From NCBI GenBank assembly GCA_030625445.1, contig DAOUQU010000130.1, positions 1-5,232 on the forward strand: 5,232 nucleotides of DNA. The letters run 5' to 3'. The translations under genes and the position numbers were made by a program. Shown piece by piece: positions 1-4,815 of this stretch. Every line of letters starts with the position of its first letter. Position 1 is the first letter of the stretch. The stretch is from Gammaproteobacteria bacterium (GTDB taxonomy: Bacteria; Pseudomonadota; Gammaproteobacteria; Chromatiales; Chromatiaceae). The notes under the pieces were generated by a model. That model was not told the origin of the DNA and searched no databases. It saw only the letters and a list, made by a program, of their open reading frames with translations.

Positions 1-13
1 TAAAAATGTGTTC

Positions 14-99
14 CTCGTTCCCACGCTCCTGCGTGGGAATGCAGACCTGAGCTCGAATGAAATTCCATATGCATTCCCACCGAGGACGGTGGGAACGAG
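14..99. repeat. Pair of inverted REP-like palindromes (REPIN-like)
   Basis: Two 30-nt elements at 14-43 and 70-99 are inverted relative to each other around a 26-nt spacer. Each is itself a hairpin with a perfect 9-bp stem: TTCCCACGC/GCGTGGGAA with loop TCCT on the left, and TTCCCACCG/CGGTGGGAA with loop AGGA on the right. When the right copy is reverse-complemented, the two copies differ only at the two inner base pairs of the stem (GC/GC against CG/CG), so pairing is kept. This is the architecture of REPINs, which are mobilised by RAYT (TnpA_REP) transposases, and palindromes of the GTTCCCACGC type are, to my recollection, common in gammaproteobacteria. No transposase is visible here. The pair begins 48 nt downstream of the ridA stop, so it could also protect the 3' end of the operon mRNA or act as a terminator. 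A short T-run (complement of 2-6) follows on the minus strand but lies 7 nt beyond the left element, so it is not a textbook terminator. Confidence 0.85.
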
Positions 100-120
100 A
101 GATGCCACCCTAAGGGTCTA

Positions 121-137
121 ATCTGTGTGCATCTGTG
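121..137. repeat. Short direct repeat ATCTGTG-TGC-ATCTGTG
   Basis: Two identical 7-mers (121-127 and 131-137) repeat with a 10-nt period. They lie between the REP-like pair and the ridA stop codon. On the minus strand the stop TAG runs directly into GGTTTTTG and then into this unit (CCACAGATGCACACAGAT). I recall very similar CACAGATG/CACAGAT phrases dispersed in intergenic DNA of many environmental bacteria, but this could not be checked here. Function is unknown. Confidence 0.5.
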
Positions 138-146
138 GTCAAAAAC

Positions 147-527
147 CTACAACTCCAGAACCGCATCCATCTCCACGCCGGCATCTTTCGGTAATGCAGC
201 TACGCCAATGGCGGCGCGCGCAGGATAGGGCTCATCAAAATAGTCCGCCATCACCTCGTTGACCAGCGGGAAATTGCCCAGGTCGGTGAGAAAAACGTTC
301 AACTTGGCAACATCTGCCAGTGAACCTCCGGCAGCTTCCGCCACCGCCTGCAGATTATCAAAGACACGCATGATCTGCGCCCGCATATCTCCCTCTACCA
401 TCTCCATGCTCTCAGACACCAGCGGAATCTGCCCCGAGAGATAGACCGTGGTATTCACCTTGACAGCCTGTGAATAAGTGCCTATCGCCTGCGGCGCCCT
501 GTCAGTTTTAATGATTTCTCTGCTCAT
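147..527 (-). CDS. ridA: RidA family 2-iminobutanoate/2-iminopropanoate deaminase
   Basis: This gene encodes 126 residues, the usual length for the RidA (YjgF/YER057c/UK114) family, a trimeric cytosolic enzyme. It hydrolyses reactive enamine/imine intermediates such as 2-aminoacrylate, released by PLP-dependent dehydratases, to 2-keto acids plus ammonia, and so protects PLP enzymes. Family motifs run the full length: APQAIGTYSQAV (11-22), SGQIP (31-35), FDNLQAV (56-62), PARAAIGV (102-109) and VEMDAV (118-123). Residues matching the archetypal RidA active site are present: Tyr18, Ser31, Arg104 (substrate carboxylate) and Glu119, so a catalytic deaminase is predicted rather than an inactive Rid paralogue. 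The ATG start is supported by AGGAA seven nt upstream. It is the last gene of the visible run, 31 nt after pdxA, and probably co-transcribed. Its place next to pdxA is unusual; gammaproteobacterial ridA is often near spoT/recG. The stop codon is TAG, followed at once by GGTTTTT. Confidence 0.95.
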   Translation of the reverse strand: MSREIIKTDRAPQAIGTYSQAVKVNTTVYLSGQIPLVSESMEMVEGDMRAQIMRVFDNLQAVAEAAGGSLADVAKLNVFLTDLGNFPLVNEVMADYFDEPYPARAAIGVAALPKDAGVEMDAVLEL

Positions 528-534
528 AAACGAA

Positions 535-539
535 TTCCT
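535..539 (-). promoter_or_regulatory. Ribosome binding site of ridA, inside the heptamer repeat
   Basis: AGGAA on the minus strand lies 7 nt before the ridA ATG (527-525). Its AGG is the last unit of the tandem TTTTAGG array, so the repeat supplies the Shine-Dalgarno site of the downstream gene. This fixes the ATG start. Confidence 0.65.
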
Positions 540-568
540 AAAACCTAATACTTAAAACCTAAAACCTA
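537..568. repeat. Tandem heptamer repeat (CCTAAAA)n at the pdxA-ridA junction
   Basis: The plus strand reads CCTAAAA, CCTAATA, CTTAAAA, CCTAAAA, then CCTA: four heptamer units, two with one substitution, and a partial fifth. On the coding strand the unit is TTTTAGG. The array overlaps the last codons of pdxA and supplies its TAG stop (561-559). Because 7 is not a multiple of 3, successive units put stops in each frame: TAG at 568, TAG at 561 and TAA at 554 fall in three different frames. The array ends in the ridA ribosome binding site. A second array of the same unit lies at the lptD-surA junction. It resembles the heptanucleotide STRR repeats of cyanobacteria in style but not in sequence. 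Confidence 0.85.
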
Positions 569-1533
569 CCCGTCATCGCCTCTGCAGCATCGATGGCTGC
601 GACAAGACTGCCGATCTCCGCCCTGCCTCTACCGGCAAGATCCAGTGCGGTGCCATGATCGACCGAGGTGCGAACTATAGGCAGCCCGAGCGTGATATTC
701 ACAGCCCGGCCAAACCCCATGTGCTTCAACACCGGCAGCCCCTGGTCGTGATACATAGCGACGACAGCGTCGGCACGCTTCAGATAACGGGGTGTAAACA
801 GGGTGTCTGCCGGCAACGGTCCGTGACTGCCGACGCCCTCCTCCCGTAACTCTTCCAGCGCAGGCGCTATAATCTCCAGCTCCTCGGAACCCAGGTGACC
901 GCCTTCACCGGCATGCGGATTGAGTCCGCACACCAGAATCTCCGGAGAAGGTATGCCAAAACGGCTCTGCAACTCCCGATGCAGGATGCGCATCACTTTT
1001 TTCACAAGGTCTCCGCTGATCGCAGCAGGAACCTCTGTCAGCGGCAGATGGGTGGTCATCAAGGCAACCCGCAGCCCCTCGCAGGCCAGCATCATGACCG
1101 GATAACCTCCTGTTTGCGCGGCGATATACTCGGTATGGCCGCTGAAGGCAAACCCGGCATCATTGATCACGCCTTTATGCACCGGGTTGGTCACCATGGC
1201 GGCAAAATCGCCGCTGAGACAGCCTTTGACAGCGATATCCAGGGTTTCCAGCACCACTGCACTGTTCATAGCATTGAGTTTTCCACAAACCACTTCGCCG
1301 GGAAATGTGACTGGCAGCAGGTTCATGACGCCGGATTGATGCACCAAGCTGCTGTCTGCAGCATCGAGAAGATGCAGAGAAAGCGACAGATCCAGCTGCC
1401 GCGCCCTGCGCGCGAGCACATCAGGGTCGCCTATAAATAGCAGTTCATCATGCTGCTGCTGTATCAGTTGTATGCTGAGATCCGCACCAATGCCTGCCGG
1501 CTCTCCGCATGTCACCGCAAGGCGTCGATTCAC
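559..1533 (-). CDS. pdxA: 4-hydroxythreonine-4-phosphate dehydrogenase PdxA
   Basis: PdxA is the NAD-dependent, divalent-metal enzyme of the DXP-dependent vitamin B6 pathway. It oxidises 4-phosphohydroxy-L-threonine to an unstable 3-oxo product that decarboxylates to 3-amino-2-oxopropyl phosphate, which PdxJ condenses with deoxyxylulose 5-phosphate. It is a cytosolic homodimer. The 324 residues are close to the 329 of E. coli. Family landmarks are GEPAGIG (10-16), GHTEY (132-136, substrate-binding His133/Thr134), the three metal-ligand histidines at 162 (THLPL), 207 (NPHAGEGG) and 262 (YHDQG), and LPIVRTSVDHGTALDLAG (284-301). The start is GTG at 1533. It overlaps the surA TGA by 4 nt (GTGA), which implies translational coupling, and GEPAGIG lies at the expected distance from it. 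The C-terminus (MTGRF, then TAG) runs into the heptamer array, so the last residues are repeat-encoded and probably not conserved. In E. coli pdxA also follows surA. Confidence 0.97.
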   Translation of the reverse strand: MNRRLAVTCGEPAGIGADLSIQLIQQQHDELLFIGDPDVLARRARQLDLSLSLHLLDAADSSLVHQSGVMNLLPVTFPGEVVCGKLNAMNSAVVLETLDIAVKGCLSGDFAAMVTNPVHKGVINDAGFAFSGHTEYIAAQTGGYPVMMLACEGLRVALMTTHLPLTEVPAAISGDLVKKVMRILHRELQSRFGIPSPEILVCGLNPHAGEGGHLGSEELEIIAPALEELREEGVGSHGPLPADTLFTPRYLKRADAVVAMYHDQGLPVLKHMGFGRAVNITLGLPIVRTSVDHGTALDLAGRGRAEIGSLVAAIDAAEAMTGRF

Positions 1534-2477
1534 TCAGCGGGGTCCAGGTGCTTTTCTACATAGGCCTGCTGGCGTAGCCGGCGCGTCAGCAGGGCGACAC
1601 TCTCTTCGATTTTGCGTTGCTGGATTTTTTCGCGTGCTGCATCACGGCCTGCCGTATCGGCGTCCTGATGTTTTCGCCGCTGCAGAACCTTTACAATATG
1701 CCAGCCGAACGGGGACTGGAAGGGCTGGCTGGTCGCATTGACCGGGGTACGATCCATGACGCTTTGAAACTGGGGTGTGGCCACACCCGGTGACAACCAA
1801 CCGAGGTCTCCGCCATTCAGCGCAGAGGCGGTATCATCAGAAAACGCCCGCGCAATATCAGTAAATGATTCGCCTGCCAGGATACGCGAGCGAAACTCCT
1901 GCAACTCCATTTTTGCAGCCTTGTTGGAACGCGTCTCTCCGGTGCGCAGCAGAATATGCCGCGAGTGTGTCTGCGTCACGGTTCTGGATTTTGCTGCTGA
2001 TCCATGCAGCGCCAGATAATCATCGATCTCTGAATCTGTCACCTGAACCAGACTACTGAGCATTTTGCGCTGAAAATTTCGCTGCAGCAGCTGCTCGCCA
2101 ATACTCTTACGCAAGGCGCCATAATCCTGTCCCTGTTTTTGCAATACCTCTTTTAGGAAAGCAACCGTGATTTTATTCTGTGCCGCTATCATGGCTACAG
2201 CTTCATCGATCTCGGCTTCGGTCACCTTGACGCCGCTTTTTTTGACGGCAAGCTGTTGCGCCTTGTTCGAGATCAGCTTTTCCAGTACCTGGTCTTCGTG
2301 CTGTTGCTTCGAAACACCGGCAGGTCTTGGCGTACCTCGCAGCGCTCTGTTAAGTTCCGAACGCAGAATCACATCATCATCAACCACAGCAACAATCTCG
2401 TCAATCGGACGGGCTGCCTGCAGGGGCAGCGACATCATCACCATGGCTGCAATTATCAATATTCGTGTCATGTTCAT
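1530..2477 (-). CDS. surA: SurA-type periplasmic chaperone / peptidyl-prolyl isomerase, single parvulin domain
   Basis: SurA escorts unfolded outer-membrane proteins, LptD among them, through the periplasm to the BAM complex. Residues 1-21 look like a Sec signal peptide (Arg5, a hydrophobic core, then LQA before ARPIDEIVAVVDD). A SurA N-terminal chaperone domain spans about 24-160, with DEIVAVVDDDVILRSEL matching its first strand and helix. One parvulin (PpiC) domain spans about 170-267, with HILL (His174), FSDD, GGDLGW (222-227) and FGWH (257-260). The C-terminal helix (about 278-310) contains RKIEES and AYVEKHL and resembles the E. coli SurA C-terminus. Length is 315 against 428 in E. coli. 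The difference is one missing parvulin domain, and the VTQTHSRHILL entry is P2-like, so P1 appears absent. Start: ATG at 2477, with AGGAAA starting 14 nt upstream; a second in-frame ATG (2471) is less well spaced. It lies 29 nt after lptD and overlaps pdxA by 4 nt. Confidence 0.93.
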   Translation of the reverse strand: MNMTRILIIAAMVMMSLPLQAARPIDEIVAVVDDDVILRSELNRALRGTPRPAGVSKQQHEDQVLEKLISNKAQQLAVKKSGVKVTEAEIDEAVAMIAAQNKITVAFLKEVLQKQGQDYGALRKSIGEQLLQRNFQRKMLSSLVQVTDSEIDDYLALHGSAAKSRTVTQTHSRHILLRTGETRSNKAAKMELQEFRSRILAGESFTDIARAFSDDTASALNGGDLGWLSPGVATPQFQSVMDRTPVNATSQPFQSPFGWHIVKVLQRRKHQDADTAGRDAAREKIQQRKIEESVALLTRRLRQQAYVEKHLDPAE

Positions 2478-2485
2478 AACAAAAG

Positions 2486-2491
2486 TTTCCT
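2486..2491 (-). promoter_or_regulatory. Ribosome binding site of surA, inside the heptamer repeat
   Basis: AGGAAA on the minus strand (2491-2486) has its AGG as the last partial unit of the TTTTAGG array. Counting from AGGA, the spacer is 10 nt to the ATG at 2477 and 16 nt to the in-frame ATG at 2471, which favours the first ATG. Confidence 0.55.
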
Positions 2492-2505
2492 AAAACCTAA
2501 AACCT
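2489..2505. repeat. Tandem heptamer repeat (CCTAAAA)n at the lptD-surA junction
   Basis: Two perfect CCTAAAA units (2489-2495, 2496-2502) and a partial CCT fill most of the 29-nt gap between the lptD stop and the surA start. The unit and orientation match the array at 537-568. On the minus strand the lptD TAG (2509), a repeat TAG (2499) and a second repeat TAG (2492) fall in three different frames. The array ends in the surA Shine-Dalgarno site. Confidence 0.85.
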
Positions 2506-2506
2506 T

Positions 2507-4705
2507 CTAATAATACTCGAAACCATCATAACCGTAGAGATTTTTCGACAACACGGAGTCTATTCCTCCTGAGCCGATTCCTCCAAGGCCCTTCAACTCC
2601 AGCTGCAGATAAAAACCCAGGTCATTGTCTAAACCGTTGTCAGTAATACTCTGCTGTGCGACTGCCCGCAGACGCCAGCAGCAGGAGTCATACTCAAAGC
2701 CGGCAATGGTATCCAGTGACTTTTTATCGAGCAGTGAATACTGCCAACGCCCCACGGCATTCAAATTTGTGCTCAACGGCATACGAAATGATAAATCTGT
2801 AAATTCAGCCGGTTGAGAGCGATCTTTTCGGTATCCAACGCTGAGAAAGCGTTTCTTCAGATCATCATGATAGCTGAGGCGCAGCAGACTTTTTTCAACA
2901 AGCTCTTCATGCGGATCCCACTGCAATACAGCCTCTGTCGACCACAGATCAGTCAAGCGGGCATAGAGTTCGCTAACAAATTGCGAGGTATCGGAATTTT
3001 CTACCTGGTCGGGGAACGCTGCTGCACTACGCTCATCGATGTAGTAGATTTGCCCTAAACTTGCACGCAGCCACTCTTTTTGGCTGCTGTCGTCAATAAA
3101 CCTGGTAGTCACTGCAGCTGTAATCTGATTGGCTCCCCCGATACGGTCAAATCCTGCATAGCGATTTTCACGAAACAGGTTTGCAAAACTGAAATCAGCA
3201 AGCTTGGTATCAAAAAGCGGAATATCCTCCTGATCTTCGAAGGGCGTATAGAGGTAGAAGAGCCGGGGCTCCAGCGTCTGATGTCCACCATGATCGAACC
3301 ACTCTGCCTGACGCTCAAAAAAAAGTCCGGCATCAGCAGATACAGTATAAAGATTGCGTGAAATCGTCGAGGGATCGCCTAGGCTGACATTCTCCAGATT
3401 GTAGTCGGTATAATGGCCGGTTAACATGCTTTTCACATGCCCCCAGGACTTGACCCAGTCAACTCCAACAGCAGGACGCAGATGGAAACGCCCCCCATCG
3501 ACCGAGTTGCTTCTTTCAAAACGCGTCAGCTGGGCGTCCAGGCGGCTCACCAGCCCATAGCTGTGGATCTTGTACCAGTTAAAATCCAGCTGGGGCATGC
3601 GCCGATATGGTTCGGCGGTCTCATCATCGATCACCTGAAGATTTTCTACCAGCAGGTTAGTGCTCCAGTTCTCTTCATCATAACTGAGTCGCGCCGCCTG
3701 GGTTGCATAACGGCTGCTCCTGAGTGACAAATTGCTGCTGAAATTCTCAAGATAGTCGTTGTCAGAGAGGTAGTTGTAATTAATGTCTGCTTTCAGATGC
3801 GTATTGAAGTCTGACTGATTTTTAACGCTGATGACGTAGCGTGTCTGGTCCTCATGTGTAAATTTGGGATCATGGAAAGCGATATCGGTAAACAAGCTGC
3901 CGCTATGGATCGGCGTCAAATAGCGGAACTCCGCCCCCATCAATGCCCCGCGTTCAGAGGTAATACGCGGAGTCAGAGTTGCATCATAATTAGGCGCAAT
4001 ATTAAAGTAGTAAGGTATCGAGAAATCCAGCCCGGTGCTTTCAGAGTAGCCGATTTTGGGGATCAGAAAGCCGCTCTTGCGGCTATCGTCGAGTGGAAAC
4101 GAAAAACCTGGAAGCGCTGGAGAGGTCATCCCCTTGAATGAAAGCCGCGCACCTGTCGCCTTGCCGACGCCATTCTCTCTGTCGATATCGATGCTTTTCG
4201 CCGAGATGTGCCACGCCTCACCCTCCGGCGGACATGTGCTGTAGCTGATGTCGTATAGCCTGGAGACCCCTTTCTCCCTGACGGTGGCGCTGCTGGCCTT
4301 GCCCTGGCCGCCAACTTCCAGGATGCGATAACTGATTTTTTGCAGATCAGCCGTGCGGTTGTTGAGATCCACCGTAGCGCTCTCCGCATCCACCTCGAAA
4401 CCGGCTTGCCGCCAGCCCACATCGCCTGTCGCCGTGGCCTGATTGAGCTTGCGTGAATAGCGAATCTCATCAGCAGCTACTCTCTGTTGAGCATGCCGCA
4501 TCTGCACATTGCCGCTGAAAACCAGCAGCTCGTTTTTCATAAAGAGTTCACCGCTATCTGCAATAATTTCAACCTTGTCAGTGAGATCCTCCACATCTTC
4601 GAAGACAACCGTGCGTGCCTGACAGGAGGGTGTAATGCTCCCGGCTGAGGCTGATGCTGTCAATAACAACAGCACTGGCATGGTCAAAAGATGAAACTTT
4701 CTCAC
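2507..4705 (-). CDS. lptD: LPS-assembly outer-membrane protein LptD (OstA/Imp)
   Basis: LptD forms, with the lipoprotein LptE, the outer-membrane translocon that delivers lipopolysaccharide from the periplasmic Lpt bridge to the cell surface. The 732 residues begin with a Sec signal peptide (1-21, cleavage after ASASA). An LptA-like beta-jellyroll follows (about 43-190, with FSGNVQMRHAQQRVAADEI), then the large beta-barrel. Strong family signatures are DDSRKSGFLIP (206-216), PYYFNIAPNYDATLTPR (231-247), LEPRLFYLYTPF (478-489), DRIGGANQITAAVTTRF (520-536) and the C-terminal GLGGIGSGGIDSVLSKNLYGY region. All four cysteines of the E. coli disulfide pattern have counterparts: Cys28, Cys158, Cys675 and Cys676 (the CC pair), so Dsb-dependent disulfide shuffling is expected. 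The start is GTG at 4705. It has no strong Shine-Dalgarno site, but it keeps the basic RK n-region that the later ATG (residue 9) would remove. The segment before DDSRKSGFLIP lacks the usual PVFYLPY-like motif (here TSPALPGFSFPL). It is the first gene of the run. Confidence 0.97.
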   Translation of the reverse strand: MRKFHLLTMPVLLLLTASASAGSITPSCQARTVVFEDVEDLTDKVEIIADSGELFMKNELLVFSGNVQMRHAQQRVAADEIRYSRKLNQATATGDVGWRQAGFEVDAESATVDLNNRTADLQKISYRILEVGGQGKASSATVREKGVSRLYDISYSTCPPEGEAWHISAKSIDIDRENGVGKATGARLSFKGMTSPALPGFSFPLDDSRKSGFLIPKIGYSESTGLDFSIPYYFNIAPNYDATLTPRITSERGALMGAEFRYLTPIHSGSLFTDIAFHDPKFTHEDQTRYVISVKNQSDFNTHLKADINYNYLSDNDYLENFSSNLSLRSSRYATQAARLSYDEENWSTNLLVENLQVIDDETAEPYRRMPQLDFNWYKIHSYGLVSRLDAQLTRFERSNSVDGGRFHLRPAVGVDWVKSWGHVKSMLTGHYTDYNLENVSLGDPSTISRNLYTVSADAGLFFERQAEWFDHGGHQTLEPRLFYLYTPFEDQEDIPLFDTKLADFSFANLFRENRYAGFDRIGGANQITAAVTTRFIDDSSQKEWLRASLGQIYYIDERSAAAFPDQVENSDTSQFVSELYARLTDLWSTEAVLQWDPHEELVEKSLLRLSYHDDLKKRFLSVGYRKDRSQPAEFTDLSFRMPLSTNLNAVGRWQYSLLDKKSLDTIAGFEYDSCCWRLRAVAQQSITDNGLDNDLGFYLQLELKGLGGIGSGGIDSVLSKNLYGYDGFEYY

Positions 4706-4741
4706 GCGACTGGTGTTCTCTATTAGAATGGCATGTCTACA

Positions 4742-4770
4742 GCGACAAATAGACTGAGAAACAGGATAAT
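4742..4770 (+). promoter_or_regulatory. Possible sigma-70-like promoter for the RND adaptor gene
   Basis: A -35-like GCGACA (4742-4747, 4/6 to TTGACA) is followed after 17 nt by a -10-like GATAAT (4765-4770, 5/6 to TATAAT), 45 nt before the plus-strand ATG. It overlaps the sigma-E-like promoter proposed for lptD on the other strand. A match of this quality can arise by chance in AT-rich DNA. Confidence 0.3.
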
Positions 4771-4782
4771 AAAGGAAGTTCT
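4755..4782 (-). promoter_or_regulatory. Possible sigma-E (RpoE) promoter upstream of lptD
   Basis: On the minus strand AGAACTT (4782-4776) matches the sigma-E -35 consensus GGAACTT at six of seven positions. It is followed by a 16-nt spacer and TCTCA (4759-4755), one base from the TCTGA -10 seen in E. coli rpoH P3 and degP promoters, which have the same GAACTT-to-TCTGA spacing of 16. Transcription would start roughly 43-46 nt before the lptD GTG. In E. coli the lptD-surA operon is known to be under sigma-E control, so the location fits. This is a motif match by eye only. Confidence 0.5.
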
Positions 4783-4815
4783 GATTTATTCATAGAATCC
4801 CCAAATAGATAACTC

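Noticed and set aside
2..43. Rho-independent terminator for the operon at the left palindrome plus T-run
   Set aside because: The hairpin is strong, but the T-run (complement of 2-6) starts 7 nt after the element and about 11 nt after the 9-bp stem, not directly at the stem. The hairpin is better explained as half of the REP-like pair, though some termination is possible.
14..99. CRISPR array
   Set aside because: There are only two copies, inverted rather than direct, each self-palindromic with covarying stems, and no cas gene is visible.
895..1440. A 181-codon plus-strand open frame opposite pdxA
   Set aside because: It lies wholly antisense to a full-length, strongly conserved PdxA, and its translation (rich in His, Gln and Arg) shows no domain or signal. 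It is a shadow frame.
4126..4470. A 114-codon minus-strand open frame inside lptD
   Set aside because: It is in another frame within the conserved LptD jellyroll region and has an Arg/Ala/Ser-rich, low-complexity composition with no motif.
4783..4799. Imperfect palindrome GATTTATTCATAGAATC as a possible operator
   Set aside because: Only the outer four base pairs and one inner pair match. This is too weak to call a regulator site.
4746..4809. 8-nt direct repeat CAAATAGA (4746-4753 and 4802-4809) in the divergent region
   Set aside because: One 8-nt match in about 110 AT-rich bases is not far from chance, and the 56-nt spacing is not a whole number of typical operator units. There is no further support.
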